Numbered from the stretch's first letter, positions 10,711 through 20,309 are shown. The stretch is DNA of 64,000 bases from Saccharothrix sp. NRRL B-16314 (GCF_000716595.1 NZ_JNXC01000002.1:62001-126000); one strand, 5' to 3'. The notes: a model not told the origin generated them from the letters alone. Program-made: numbers and translations.

Positions 10711-11325
10711 ATGCGCCTGCGACGAGTTTCCGCTTTTACCACCGTCCTGTCCCTGGCGCTCACGCTCGGCCTCACGGCCTGCGCCACCAAGGTCGGCGGC
10801 AACCCGGTCGCCGCGGCGGGCGCGTCGAGCGCCGAGGAGACCACCTCCGGCAAGCCGTCCGCGAGCAGGGCGACCACGCCGAGGGCCAGCGCGTCCAAGG
10901 CCACGCCCACCACGTCCGGTGCGGCGAAGCCGTCCTCCGACATCAAGATCACCACGCCGAAGAAGACCGCCGGCTACGAAGTGTGCGACGTCCTCACGCC
11001 GGCGGAAGTGGTCGCGGCCGTCGGTGCCGCGAAGGGCAGCGAGAAGGGCTGCGTGCAGAGCACCGAGGAGCCGTTCTCGGTCGTGCTGTTCCTGCTCTCG
11101 CCCGCCGAGCAAGAGCAGGAACCACGGGTGATCGAGGTCGGCGGCAACACCGCGTACGAGCTCAAGCAGGAAGGTGAGTGCACGGTCACCGTCATGCTGA
11201 CCGACGACCCGGACGAGTTCACCCCCGGGTTCATGGTGACGGTCACGCCGCTCGGCGACTTCGACCCGTGCGAGGCCGCCCTCAAGCTCGCGACCACCGC
11301 CTTCGGCAAGATCCCGAACGCCTGA
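10711..11325 (+). CDS. DUF3558 family lipoprotein
   Basis: 204 residues. The signal peptide (residues 1-24) ends in a lipobox LTAC, a Ser/Thr/Lys-rich linker of about 50 residues follows, then the DUF3558 domain (from YEVCDVLTPAEVV to the end) with paired cysteines (CDV, GCVQ, GECTV, DPCEAA). DUF3558 lipoproteins are abundant in Pseudonocardiales and their function is unknown. The ATG at 10711 begins the signal peptide MRLRRVSAFTT; in-frame ATG/GTG codons upstream only add charged residues. It is divergent from acuC and convergent with the sulfurtransferase, so it stands alone. Confidence 0.88.
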   Translation: MRLRRVSAFTTVLSLALTLGLTACATKVGGNPVAAAGASSAEETTSGKPSASRATTPRASASKATPTTSGAAKPSSDIKITTPKKTAGYEVCDVLTPAEVVAAVGAAKGSEKGCVQSTEEPFSVVLFLLSPAEQEQEPRVIEVGGNTAYELKQEGECTVTVMLTDDPDEFTPGFMVTVTPLGDFDPCEAALKLATTAFGKIPNA

Positions 11326-11331
11326 GGCCGC

Positions 11332-12180
11332 TCAGCCCGGGTTCGGGCCGGTGGCGGCGGGGCGGGACGGGTCCGAGGACCACTGGGACCAGGAGCCGGT
11401 GTAGAGCGGCGCCGGGGCGTCCGGTGTGGTGATCCCGGCCAGTTCCAGGGCCATGACCACCGAGGACGCCGTGACGCCGGAGCCGCAGTACGCCGCCACC
11501 GGCCGGTCCGGTGCGACGCCGATGGCCTCGAAGCGCTCGGCCAGGGCCGGTGCGGTCAGCCAGCGGCCATCGGCCGTGTGACCCGAGGTCGGGGCGTTGA
11601 GGGCACCCGGGATGTGGCCCGCGCGCGGGTCGACCGGCTCGGTTTCGCCGCGGTAGCGCTCAGGGGCGCGGGCGTCCAGCAGCGTCCCGTCCCGGGTGAA
11701 GGCGGCGGCCTCGTCGGCGTCCAGCACGGGCATGCCGCCGGGGCGGACGACGACGTCACCGGGAACGGGCGCGGTGGTGTCGGCGTCGACCGGGCGGCCC
11801 TCGGCGGTCCAGGCGGCGAAGCCACCGTCCAGGACGGCCACTTCCGGGTGACCGGCCCAGCGCAGCAGCCACCAGACACGGGCCGCGACCGAGCCGTCAC
11901 CGGCGTCGTACGCCACGACCGGGTGACCTTCGCGGACGCCGGCGGCCCGGAGCACCCCCTGGAGCGCGGCCGGGTCCGGCAGGGGGTGGCGGCCACCGGC
12001 GCCGGGCGGCGACGACAGCTCGGTGTCCAGGTCGAGGTAGGCCGCACCGGGCACGTGCCCCACCTCGTAGTCTTGACGTCCCGACGGTCCGCCCAGTCGC
12101 CATCGGACGTCGAGCACGACTGGGGGTTCGGCGCCGTCCAGTGCGACGGCCAGGGCTTCGGTGCTGATCAGTGGATGCAC
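11332..12180 (-). CDS. sseA: Thiosulfate/3-mercaptopyruvate sulfurtransferase (two rhodanese domains)
   Basis: 282 residues forming tandem rhodanese domains: an inactive N-terminal one (VLDVRWRLGGPSG, YEVGHVPGAAYLDLD) and a catalytic C-terminal one (LLDARAPERYRGETEP, GHIPGALNAP) with the active-site loop AYCGSGVTAS, whose Cys carries the persulfide. It is the SseA/CysA type used in sulfur transfer and cyanide detoxification. GTG 12180 fits the family start (HPLISTEALA); upstream codons overlap the ideR promoter region. It is divergently oriented to ideR across 61 bp. The symbol rests on family resemblance. Confidence 0.85.
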   Translation of the reverse strand: MHPLISTEALAVALDGAEPPVVLDVRWRLGGPSGRQDYEVGHVPGAAYLDLDTELSSPPGAGGRHPLPDPAALQGVLRAAGVREGHPVVAYDAGDGSVAARVWWLLRWAGHPEVAVLDGGFAAWTAEGRPVDADTTAPVPGDVVVRPGGMPVLDADEAAAFTRDGTLLDARAPERYRGETEPVDPRAGHIPGALNAPTSGHTADGRWLTAPALAERFEAIGVAPDRPVAAYCGSGVTASSVVMALELAGITTPDAPAPLYTGSWSQWSSDPSRPAATGPNPG

Positions 12181-12241
12181 GGCACCATCCTGCACCCGTG
12201 ACCGGCCGACTAGCATTGACGGCATACGAAGGGGAGCGGGC

Positions 12242-12934
12242 GTGAACGAGCTCATCGACACTACCGAGATGTACCTCCGCACGATCTACGAGCTCGAAGA
12301 AGAGGGCGTAGTGCCTCTGCGCGCGCGGATCGCGGAGCGGTTGGCGCAGAGCGGCCCGACGGTCAGCCAGACCGTGGGCCGGATGGAGCGTGACGGTCTC
12401 GTCATCGTGGCGGACGACCGCCACCTCGAGCTGACCGAGCAGGGTCGCGGCCTGGCCATCGCGGTCATGCGCAAGCACCGGCTCGCCGAGCGCCTCCTGG
12501 TCGACATCATCGGCCTGGAGTGGGAGCACGTGCACAGCGAGGCCTGCCGCTGGGAGCACGTGATGAGCGAGGCCGTCGAGCGCAAGCTGGTCAAGCTCCT
12601 CGGCAACCCCACCACCTCCCCTTACGGCAACCCGATCCCCGGTCTGGACAAGCTGGGCGACGGCGAGCCCGCACCGCCCGCCGAGCCGGACCTGGTGCGG
12701 GTGGACGAGGTGGCCCGGCGCGGCGGCGGTCGCGTCGAGGTGCGCCGGATCGCCGAGCACGTGCAGCTCGACCCGGACCTGATGGCCGAGCTGAAGGCCG
12801 CCGGCGTGGTGCCGGGCGGCACGATCGAGGTCGACTCGCTCGGTGGCGCGAGGGTCATCCAGGTGCGCGGCAACGGCACGGTGGCCGAATTGGACCCGGC
12901 GGTGGCGCACGCCGTCATGGTGCAGGCGCGGTGA
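12242..12934 (+). CDS. ideR: Iron-dependent repressor IdeR/DtxR
   Basis: 230 residues, the same length as mycobacterial IdeR and nearly colinear with it. The N-terminal winged helix has LRARIAERLAQSGPTVSQTV as recognition element; metal ligands are visible as M10, then HRLAERLL and the EACRWEHVMSE block with Cys and Glu-His. The SH3-like C-terminal domain is present. With Fe(II) it represses siderophore and uptake genes and can activate storage genes. The GTG start follows a GGGGAGCGG ribosome site. The stop overlaps the galK start (GTGA), reminiscent of the dtxR-galE adjacency known in Corynebacterium. Confidence 0.93.
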   Translation: MNELIDTTEMYLRTIYELEEEGVVPLRARIAERLAQSGPTVSQTVGRMERDGLVIVADDRHLELTEQGRGLAIAVMRKHRLAERLLVDIIGLEWEHVHSEACRWEHVMSEAVERKLVKLLGNPTTSPYGNPIPGLDKLGDGEPAPPAEPDLVRVDEVARRGGGRVEVRRIAEHVQLDPDLMAELKAAGVVPGGTIEVDSLGGARVIQVRGNGTVAELDPAVAHAVMVQAR

Positions 12935-14091
12935 GTCCGGCGCGGCGTGCGGTCGCCGCGTTCACCCGGCTGCACGGCGCCGAGCCCCTCGGTGTCTGGT
13001 CGGCACCCGGTCGGGTGAACCTGATCGGGGAGCACACGGACTACAACGACGGCTTCGTACTCCCTTTCGCACTGCCGCACCGGACGGCGGTGGCCGCGTC
13101 GCCGCGTGACGATGGCCGGTTGCACGTGGCCACGGTCGGTGACGGCGGCACCGTGCAGCAGATGTCGCCGATCGCGGTCGCCGACCTCGAACCCGGCGCG
13201 GTCCGCGGCTGGGCCGCCTACCCGGCCGGTGTGGCGTGGGTGCTGCGGGCGCAGGGCGTGACGGGCGGCGCGAACCTGGTGATCGCCGGTGACGTGCCGA
13301 CGGGCGCGGGCCTGTCCTCGTCGCACGCTATGGAGTGCGCGGTGGCGCTCGCGCTGCTCGGGCTCGCCGACCGCCCCGCCGACGACCTGCCGCGGATCGC
13401 GCGCTGGGTGCAGCGCGCGGAGAACGAGTTCGTCGGTGCGCCCACCGGTCTGCTGGACCAGACCGCGTCGCTGTGCTGCACCGAGTCGCACGTGCTGTTC
13501 CTGGACGTGCGGTCGTTCGAGGCGGAGCAGGTGCCGTTCGACGCGGCCGAGCACGGGCTGGAGGTGCTGGTCGTCGACACCCGGGCCAGCCACTCGCACA
13601 CCGACGGCGGCTACGGCGCGCGGCGCGCGGGCTGCGAGAAGGCCGCTTCGATCCTGGGTGTGCCCGCGCTGCGGGACGTGGACGTGGGCGGGTTGGCCGA
13701 CTCGTTGGCCGGGCTGCCCGAGGACCTGCGCCCGCTGGTGCGGCACGTGGTGACGGAGAACGAGCGGGTGCTGGAGTCGGTGGGCTTGCTGCGCGCGGGC
13801 CGGCTGGCCGAGGCGGGGCCGCTGCTGGACGCCTCGCACGCGTCATTGCGGGACGACTACAAGGTGTCCGCGCCGGAGCTTGACGTCGCGGTGGACGCGG
13901 CGAAGGCGGCGGGTGCGCTGGGCGCCCGGATGATCGGCGGCGGCTTCGGCGGGTCGGCCATCGCGCTGGTACCCGTGGAACGGCACGACGACGTGGTGCA
14001 GCGGGTGCTCGCGGCGTTCGCGGAGCGCGGCTGGACCACGCCCAGGACATTCACGGCGGTGCCCTCGGCGGGCGCCGGGCGCGACAGATGA
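12931..14091 (+). CDS. galK: Galactokinase
   Basis: 386-residue GHMP kinase. Diagnostic segments are the galactokinase signature [22 protein letters not shown] at about residue 27, the phosphate loop [19 protein letters not shown], and the C-terminal [14 protein letters not shown]. It phosphorylates galactose at C1, the first step of the Leloir pathway. The GTG start overlaps the ideR stop; galE follows after 22 bp. No galT is seen in the window, so UDP transfer must be encoded elsewhere. Confidence 0.93.
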   Translation: MSPARRAVAAFTRLHGAEPLGVWSAPGRVNLIGEHTDYNDGFVLPFALPHRTAVAASPRDDGRLHVATVGDGGTVQQMSPIAVADLEPGAVRGWAAYPAGVAWVLRAQGVTGGANLVIAGDVPTGAGLSSSHAMECAVALALLGLADRPADDLPRIARWVQRAENEFVGAPTGLLDQTASLCCTESHVLFLDVRSFEAEQVPFDAAEHGLEVLVVDTRASHSHTDGGYGARRAGCEKAASILGVPALRDVDVGGLADSLAGLPEDLRPLVRHVVTENERVLESVGLLRAGRLAEAGPLLDASHASLRDDYKVSAPELDVAVDAAKAAGALGARMIGGGFGGSAIALVPVERHDDVVQRVLAAFAERGWTTPRTFTAVPSAGAGRDR

Positions 14092-14113
14092 TCCGGCAGA
14101 AGGTGGGATTGCG

Positions 14114-15091
14114 GTGAAGTTGCTCGTCACGGGCGGTGCCGGGTACGTGGGCAGCGTGTGCGCGGCCAGGCTGGTGGAGTCCGGGCACGACGTGGTCGTG
14201 CTGGACGACCTGTCCACCGGGCACGCCGACGCGGTGCCGGACGGCGCGCGGTTGGTCGAGGCGGGCATCGACGAGGCGATCGGCGACGTGCTGGCCGCGG
14301 GCTTCGACGGCGCGGGCTTCGACGGCGTGCTGCACTTCGCGGCCAAGTCGCTGGTCGGCGAGTCCATGCAGGACCCGGCGAAGTACTGGCAGGGCAACGT
14401 GGTGACGTCGCTGCGGCTGCTGGACGCGATGCGCGAGCACGGCACGCCCCGGCTGGTGTTCTCCTCCACCGCCGCGACCTACGGCGAGCCGGACGAGGTG
14501 CCGATCGCGGAGACCGCGCCGACCCGGCCCACCAACACCTACGGCGCGACCAAGCTCGCGATCGACCACGCGATCACCTCCTACGCCGCCGCGCACGGCC
14601 TGGCCGCCGTGTCGCTGCGCTACTTCAACGTGGCCGGCGCGTACGGGCGGTTCGGCGAGCGGCACGGGGTGGAGACGCACCTCATCCCGATCGTGTTGCA
14701 GGTGGCGATGGGCAGGCGCGAGCGGGTGCAGGTGTACGGCGACGACTGGCCGACCGACGACGGCACGTGCGTCCGCGACTACATCCACGTCGTCGACCTG
14801 GCCGACGCGCACCTGCGGGCGTTGGCGCACGCGGCGGCGGGCGAGCACCGGATCTACAACCTGGGCAACGGGATGGGCTTCTCGGTGCGGCAGGTCGTCG
14901 AGGCGTGCCGCGAGGTGACCGGCCACCCGATCCCGGCGGACGTGGCGCCGCGCCGCGCGGGCGACCCGGCGGTGCTGGTGGCCTCCAGCGAGCGGGCCCG
15001 CACCGAGCTGGGGTGGAAGCCGGAGCGGGTGGACCTGGCCGGCATCGTGCGTGACGCGTGGGACTTCACCCGGGCACAACAGGGGGCGTGA
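14114..15091 (+). CDS. galE: UDP-glucose 4-epimerase
   Basis: 325-residue short-chain-dehydrogenase-type epimerase: NAD loop GGAGYVGS at residues 7-14, the substrate sensor Ser/Thr in [12 protein letters not shown], and catalytic Tyr-x3-Lys in [27 protein letters not shown] is a typical GalE stretch. It interconverts UDP-glucose and UDP-galactose for galactose use and cell-wall arabinogalactan precursors. GTG start; its stop overlaps the following peptidase start (TGATG). Nearness to ideR mirrors the DtxR-GalE cluster of corynebacteria. Confidence 0.93.
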   Translation: MKLLVTGGAGYVGSVCAARLVESGHDVVVLDDLSTGHADAVPDGARLVEAGIDEAIGDVLAAGFDGAGFDGVLHFAAKSLVGESMQDPAKYWQGNVVTSLRLLDAMREHGTPRLVFSSTAATYGEPDEVPIAETAPTRPTNTYGATKLAIDHAITSYAAAHGLAAVSLRYFNVAGAYGRFGERHGVETHLIPIVLQVAMGRRERVQVYGDDWPTDDGTCVRDYIHVVDLADAHLRALAHAAAGEHRIYNLGNGMGFSVRQVVEACREVTGHPIPADVAPRRAGDPAVLVASSERARTELGWKPERVDLAGIVRDAWDFTRAQQGA

Positions 15092-17145
15092 TGACAGGCA
15101 AGATCACCGAGGCCGGGTTCGGGGACCTGGACTCGTTCAACGAGATGCCGAGACTGTCGTCGCCGGCGCTGTCGCCGGACGGCACGCGGTTGGTCGCCGT
15201 GGTCGCGGAGCCGGCGCCGGACGGCAAGACGTGGCAGGGCGCCCTGTGGGAGATCGACCCCGCCGGTGAACGGCCGGCGCGGCGGTTGACCCGTGGCGCG
15301 AAGGGCGAATCGGCGCCCGCTTTCACGCCGGACGGCGCGCTGCTGTTCGTCTCGGCGCGGCCGGACCAAGAGGCCAAGTCGGCGGACGGCAAGGCCGCCA
15401 AGGACAAGGCCGCGCTGTGGCTGCTGCCTCCCGTCGGTGAGGCGCGCGAGCTGTACCGGCCCGCCGGTGGCGTGTCGGAGTTCGCGGTGGCGCGGGACGC
15501 GGGCACGGTGCTGCTCGCGGCGGGCGCGCACCCGGCAGCGGAGTTCGGCGAGCAGGACGAAGCGCACCGGAAGGCCCGTGAGGACGCCGGGGTGACCGCG
15601 ATCCTGCACGAGTCGTACCCGGTGCGGTACTGGGACTCGGACCTCGGTCCGAGCTTCCCCCGGTTGCTGGCCACCACGTCGCCGGTGGACGTGGACAGCG
15701 CGCGGATCGACCAGGCCGAGGGTCTGGTGGACCTGACGCCGAACGCCACCGCGCGGTTGGACGACTCCCCCGCCATCAGCCCGGACGGGCGGTGGGTGGC
15801 GCACGCCGAGCGGGTCGAGGTGAGCGCGTCGTACGGCTCGCGGATCCGGCTGCGGCTGACGTCGACCGACGGTGCCACGAACCGCGTCCTGGCCGACCGC
15901 GAGGGGCATTCGTTCCTCCAGCCGGTGTTCCTGCCGGACTCGTCCGGGGTGATCGCGGTGCGGGCGTTCGACTCGACGCCGGACAGCCCGTGGACGAACA
16001 CGCTGGTGCGCATCGACCTGGAGTCCGGCGCGGTCGAGGACTTGGCGGCGGACTTCCCCGAGGAGCCGGACAGCCCGGTGGTGAGCCCCGCCGGTGACGC
16101 GGTGTACTTCACCAGCAGCCATCGGGGGCACCAGCCGATCTGGAAGCTCGACCTGGTGTCGGGCGCGGTGGTGAAGCTGACCGCGACCGGCGCGTACACC
16201 AACGTCATGGTCAGCCCGGACGGTGAGTCCGTGTACGCGTTGCGCAGCGCGTGGGACCACCCGCCGCAGCCCGTGCGGCTGTCCGCGTCCGGGGTGGACC
16301 AGGACGCGGTGCCGCTGCCGGCGCCCGGTGCGGTGGAGTCGCTGCCCGGCACGTTGACCGAGATCGACACGGTGGTCGAGGACGGCCGGACCGTGCGCGC
16401 GTGGCTGGTGCTGCCGGCCGGCGCGTCGGCCGACCAGCCCGCGCCGCTGCTGCTGTGGGTGCACGGCGGTCCGGTGATGAGCTGGAGCGGGTGGAGTTGG
16501 CGTTGGAACCCCTGGCTGATGGCCGCGCGGGGTTACGCGGTGCTGCTCCCCGACCCGGCGCTGTCCACCGGCTACGGGTACGACTTCGTCCGCGCCGGGT
16601 GGGCCGCGTGGGGCGGGAAGCCGTACACGGACCTGATGGCGATCACCGACGTGGCCGTGCGGCGTGACGACATCGACGACTCGCGCACGTCCGCCATGGG
16701 TGGGTCGTTCGGCGGGTACATGGCGAACTGGATCGCCACGCAGACCGACCGGTTCAAGGCGATCGTGACGCACGCGTCGCTGTGGCACCTGGACGCGTTC
16801 ACCGGGACCACGGACGACTCGTACTACTGGATTCGCGAGATGGGCGACCCCCTTCGGCAGCAGGAGCAGGTGCGGGCGAACTCGCCGCACCTGCGGGTGG
16901 CGGACATCAAGACGCCGATGCTGGTGATCCACGGCGACAAGGACTACCGGGTCCCGATCGGCGAGGGGCAACGGCTCTACTTCGATCTGGTGCGGCATGG
17001 CGTGCAGGCGAAGTTCTTGTACTTCCCGAGTGAGAACCACTGGATCCTGACGCCCGGGAACTCGAAGGTCTGGTACGAGACGATCTTCGCGTTCCTCGCC
17101 GAGCACATGCTCGACGAGCCCTGGCGCCGACCGGAACTGCTCTAG
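15091..17145 (+). CDS. S9 family peptidase (prolyl oligopeptidase / acylaminoacyl peptidase type)
   Basis: 684 residues: an N-terminal beta-propeller with repeated SPDG turns (residues 20-400) and a C-terminal alpha/beta hydrolase. The catalytic triad is readable: Ser in GGSFGGYMANW, Asp in VIHGDKDYRVPI and His in SENHWIL near the end; the oxyanion segment WVHGGP is present. No signal peptide, so it is cytosolic and probably degrades short peptides. ATG 15091 overlaps the galE stop; a GTG one codon upstream also exists. Its place behind galE is probably for co-expression only, since no functional link is apparent. Confidence 0.9.
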   Translation: MTGKITEAGFGDLDSFNEMPRLSSPALSPDGTRLVAVVAEPAPDGKTWQGALWEIDPAGERPARRLTRGAKGESAPAFTPDGALLFVSARPDQEAKSADGKAAKDKAALWLLPPVGEARELYRPAGGVSEFAVARDAGTVLLAAGAHPAAEFGEQDEAHRKAREDAGVTAILHESYPVRYWDSDLGPSFPRLLATTSPVDVDSARIDQAEGLVDLTPNATARLDDSPAISPDGRWVAHAERVEVSASYGSRIRLRLTSTDGATNRVLADREGHSFLQPVFLPDSSGVIAVRAFDSTPDSPWTNTLVRIDLESGAVEDLAADFPEEPDSPVVSPAGDAVYFTSSHRGHQPIWKLDLVSGAVVKLTATGAYTNVMVSPDGESVYALRSAWDHPPQPVRLSASGVDQDAVPLPAPGAVESLPGTLTEIDTVVEDGRTVRAWLVLPAGASADQPAPLLLWVHGGPVMSWSGWSWRWNPWLMAARGYAVLLPDPALSTGYGYDFVRAGWAAWGGKPYTDLMAITDVAVRRDDIDDSRTSAMGGSFGGYMANWIATQTDRFKAIVTHASLWHLDAFTGTTDDSYYWIREMGDPLRQQEQVRANSPHLRVADIKTPMLVIHGDKDYRVPIGEGQRLYFDLVRHGVQAKFLYFPSENHWILTPGNSKVWYETIFAFLAEHMLDEPWRRPELL

Positions 17146-17891
17146 GCCGGAACTGCCTTACGCCTGACCAGCCCGCCCAGACCAGCCCGCCCAGTTGCTT
17201 CAGGGCAGCGTGCTCGGGCCGCACCCGCCGGCGGCGGCCCTTCGGGTACTGCTGAGCTGATCGGCGCTGATCCGGCGCTGCACTGGGCCGGAACCTTCCT
17301 GTGCCCGGACAGCCTGGGCCGGTACTGCGGTGGGCCGCGCTGCTCCTGACAGCGCGGGCTTGAGCAGTGCCGGTGCCAACCCGGGCAGCGCAGGGGGCAG
17401 TACGGACTTGAGCAGTGCCGACGGCAGCCGGGGCAGCGCAGTGCGGGCAGTGTGGGCCTGAGCAGTGCCGGTGTGGGTGTGCCGGTGTGGGTGTGCCGGT
17501 GTGGGTGTGCCGGTGTGGGTGTGCCGGTGTGGGTGTGCCGGTGCCGGTGTTGCCGGTGGCGGTTGCGGTGTGGGCAGTTCGGGCCTGGGCGGTGCTGGCC
17601 TGGGCAGTGTCGGTTTGGGCAGTGTCGGTTTGGGCAGTGTCGGTTTGGGCAGTGTCGGCGGCCGGGCGATGCCGGTCAGGCAGTGTCGGCGGGCTTGGGT
17701 GGTGTCGGCGGTCGGGGTGATGCCGGCCTTGGCAGTGTCAGCGGGGCTGGGCGGTTTCGGTTTTGGGCGGTGTCGGTTTTGGGCGGTGTCGGCGGTCGGG
17801 CGATGCTGGCCTTGGCAGTGTCGGCGGGGCTGGGCGGTGTTGGTTTTGGGTGGGGTGGCTCATGGGCTGGACCTGCCGGGTCGGGGCTGGG
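17146..17891. repeat. Gene-free block with nested tandem repeats, G-rich on the + strand
   Basis: This 746-bp gap holds several layers of repeats. At 17467-17536 a 14-bp unit GCCGGTGTGGGTGT occurs five times without a mismatch; at 17602-17657 a 15-bp unit GGGCAGTGTCGGTTT occurs 3.7 times; an imperfect unit of about 65 bp at 17702-17767 recurs at 17786-17850. Earlier bases hold looser copies of GAGCAGTGCCGG. Open frames through it give only Cys/Gly/Val or AVSVW pentad strings and are judged non-coding. The run of GGG and GGGG tracts could allow G-quadruplexes; that is inference. Confidence 0.85.
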
Positions 17892-18917
17892 TCAGCCTTC
17901 GGGTGGGGCGCTCCAATCCGTCTCCGCCGCCCGTTCGGCGAGGCGGCGCAGGTGGTCCGGGGACAGGCCGGTGTCCAAAGCGGCCCGGAGCAGTTCGGTC
18001 AGACGGTGGCCCGGGTGGGCCTTTTCCGCCCGGTCCAGTGCCAGTGATGCCAGGGTGCCCAGGCCGTTGACGTAGGCCGAGAACGCCAGCAGAGAGGCGG
18101 GTTCCGCGCGTTCCGGAGCGGGACAGGCTCGGGTCAGTTCGGTCCACAGGGCCTCGGCGCTCCGGGCGTGCTGACCGACGCAGTACCCGAGCGCCGAGTC
18201 ACGGACCCACGGGTCCGACAGGGCGTGCGCGAGATCGGCCACCTCCGAATCTGTCAGCGGACGCTTGCGACCGGCCGCGCGGACCACCTCCGCGTGGATC
18301 AGCTCACGGTGCCGGGGAGCGACGGTGCCGTCCGGTGGGAGGGGTGTGGCGTCGGCGGCCAGGCGGTTCAGCAGGGCTGCTCGACGGGACAGGGCCTCCG
18401 GTGGGTCCGGTGCCAGGAGCTCGCCCATCGCGGCACGGCTGGAGTAGGTGACGTGACCGTCGGCGGCCGACTCGGCGGCGAACGCCGTGCTCGTCGGATC
18501 AGGGACCGTCCCGGAAGTCCCCGCGTCGTGGTAGTCGAACCACGCCTCCCCCTTCGCCGTCGCACGGGTCCACGCGGCCAGCAGCAGTGGCACGCGGGCG
18601 GCGTGCAGGGCGTCGTCCATCACGTCGACCAGCGAGTCGTGCGGCAGGTCTTCCGGCGGGTCGCCCGAACCTCCACCGATCACGACCACCACGGCTTTGG
18701 CCGAACGGCACCGCGACAGCGGGCCGGCCAACTGCTCGGCCACCCGGTGCGGAGCGCCGGGCGGGGGCAGGTCGATGCGCAGGGTCAGGGCTATGTCGTG
18801 GCCCCGCACCACCAGCACGACCATCGAGTCGGCCGGGTGGAAGCCGAGGAGGTGGGGCACCGCGGCGATCAGGTCGCCCGGGTCGGTGAGCTTGACCGGG
18901 GGAAGGAGCTTCGTCAT
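17892..18917 (-). CDS. DUF4192 domain-containing protein
   Basis: 341 residues, starting MTKLLPPVKLTDPGDLIAAV; LLGFHPADSMVVLVVRG is the hallmark opening of DUF4192 proteins, which are widespread in actinobacteria and without known function. The protein is soluble; its C-terminal half has helical stretches with many Ala and Glu residues (AEALWTELTRACPAPE; LLRAALDTGLSPDHLRRL). ATG 18917 was chosen because the family begins there; upstream codons in frame are Arg/Pro-rich. It is monocistronic, flanked by the repeat block downstream and the M23 genes upstream. Confidence 0.85.
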   Translation of the reverse strand: MTKLLPPVKLTDPGDLIAAVPHLLGFHPADSMVVLVVRGHDIALTLRIDLPPPGAPHRVAEQLAGPLSRCRSAKAVVVVIGGGSGDPPEDLPHDSLVDVMDDALHAARVPLLLAAWTRATAKGEAWFDYHDAGTSGTVPDPTSTAFAAESAADGHVTYSSRAAMGELLAPDPPEALSRRAALLNRLAADATPLPPDGTVAPRHRELIHAEVVRAAGRKRPLTDSEVADLAHALSDPWVRDSALGYCVGQHARSAEALWTELTRACPAPERAEPASLLAFSAYVNGLGTLASLALDRAEKAHPGHRLTELLRAALDTGLSPDHLRRLAERAAETDWSAPPEG

Positions 18918-19032
18918 GGGGCCGACTGTGCCGGGAGCGGGCCGCACTTCCCACTGCGGGAGCCGGATCTGTGGACAACTGCGGAAGGGCCGCTCCCGGC
19001 GAACCGGAAGCGGCCTCGTCACCTGCGGAAAC

Positions 19033-19797
19033 TCAGCAGTTCGGCGCCACTTGGCCGTCCGAACCTGTGTACACGAAGGCATCGGAGATGTAGCCCGACC
19101 CGATGTGGTCCCACAGGTCGGTGGTGCCGTACTTGCCCGTGACCGTCTGGCCGCGGGTCTGGCACCTGATGGTCACGGTCGCGCCGTTCGCCACCGACCC
19201 CACCGCCGCGTACCCGGTTCCGGGCCCCGAGCGGATGGTCACCGACGCGCCGCTGTCGGTGCCGACCGTGCCGGTCACCCCGCTGCACGAGTTGCGGCTG
19301 GTGTAGCTGCGGGTGCCCCAGTAGTAGATCTGGCTCCCGTTGAACACGATCTTCTGCGCCACACCGTTGAGCCGCTGCTCGAAGTGCAGGTGCGGCCCGG
19401 TCGAACCACCCGTCGTGCCGACGTCGCCGATGCGCTGACCCCGCGACACGACCTGACCGACGCTGACCCGCTGCACCGAGAGGTGCGCGTACCGGGTGGT
19501 CCAGCCCGAGCCGTGGCCGATCTCGACCCACCGGCCGTAGCTGGTGCTGCCCTCGTTCGCCACCCGCGTCACCGTGCCACCCGCCGACGCGACAACGGGA
19601 TCGCCGTCGTCGTTGGCCCGGTTGAAGTCGACCGAGTTCGCGGGGCTGTGGTTGGTGCGGGTCTGGCCTTCCCACACCTGGCCGCACGGGAACGGCATCT
19701 GGAAACCGGGCGCCGCGGCAGCCTCACCCTGCACGAGGACGAGGCCGACCAGCGGCGCGACCAGCGCGGTCACGAACGCGCGCGCGACCCGCTTCAT
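19033..19797 (-). CDS. Secreted M23 (LytM) metallopeptidase with C-terminal SH3-like domain
   Basis: 254 residues with a signal peptide cut after the AAAA stretch (about residue 29). The LytM domain spans about residues 33-165: the first zinc ligands lie in NHSPANSVDFN (H-x-D) and the last in HLHFEQRL. A C-terminal SH3b-like part (about 175-254) has TIRSGPGTGYAAVGSV and paired cysteines. It should cut peptidoglycan cross-bridges outside the cell. Its ATG overlaps the stop of the upstream paralogue (TGATG), so expression is coupled. Nucleotide identity with that copy is high over the LytM part, indicating recent duplication. Confidence 0.9.
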   Translation of the reverse strand: MKRVARAFVTALVAPLVGLVLVQGEAAAAPGFQMPFPCGQVWEGQTRTNHSPANSVDFNRANDDGDPVVASAGGTVTRVANEGSTSYGRWVEIGHGSGWTTRYAHLSVQRVSVGQVVSRGQRIGDVGTTGGSTGPHLHFEQRLNGVAQKIVFNGSQIYYWGTRSYTSRNSCSGVTGTVGTDSGASVTIRSGPGTGYAAVGSVANGATVTIRCQTRGQTVTGKYGTTDLWDHIGSGYISDAFVYTGSDGQVAPNC

Positions 19798-20309
19798 CAG
19801 CAGTTCCGGCTGGTGTAGTTGCGGGTGCCCCAGTAGTAGATCTGGCTCCCGTTGAACACGATCTTCTGCGCCACACCGTCGAGCCGCTCTTCGAAGTGCA
19901 GGTGCGGGCCGGTCGAACCACCGGTGGAGCCGACGTCGCCGATGCGCTGACCCCGCGACACGACCTGACCGACGCTGACCCGCTGCACGGACAGGTGCGC
20001 GTACCGGGTGCGCCAGCCGTTGCCGTGGCCGATCTCGATCCAGCGGCCGTAGCTGGTGCTGCCCTCGTTCGCCACCCGCGTCACGGTCCCGCCCGCCGAC
20101 GCGACCACGGGGTCCCCGAGGTCGTTGGCCCGGTTGAAGTCCACCGCGTTGGCCGGGCTGTGACTGGTCCGGGTCTGACCCTCCCAGACCTGTCCACACG
20201 GGAACGGCATCTGGAAACTGGGCGCCGCGGCGGCCTCACCCTGCACGAGGGCGAGGCCGACCAGCGGTGCGACCAGGGCCGTGACTAACGCGCGCCTGAT
20301 TCGGCTCAT
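19797..20309 (-). CDS. Secreted M23 (LytM) metallopeptidase, short tandem copy
   Basis: 170 residues: signal peptide (about 1-29) and a LytM domain with HSPANAVDFN and HLHFEERL zinc motifs. It is nearly the same as residues 1-168 of the downstream protein but stops at YTSRNC, exactly where the other continues into its SH3-like domain. It is therefore either a trimmed duplicate or the original form to which the other added a domain. All visible catalytic residues are kept, so it is probably active. The promoter should lie in 20310-20401; a GGAAGG ribosome site precedes the ATG. Confidence 0.9.
   Translation of the reverse strand: MSRIRRALVTALVAPLVGLALVQGEAAAAPSFQMPFPCGQVWEGQTRTSHSPANAVDFNRANDLGDPVVASAGGTVTRVANEGSTSYGRWIEIGHGNGWRTRYAHLSVQRVSVGQVVSRGQRIGDVGSTGGSTGPHLHFEERLDGVAQKIVFNGSQIYYWGTRNYTSRNC

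Noticed and set aside
17415..18075. Cys/Gly/Val-rich open frames in the repeat block
   Set aside because: The 14-bp unit shifts frame every copy and the strings (VCRCGCAGV, AVSVW) have no protein character; taken as non-coding repeats.
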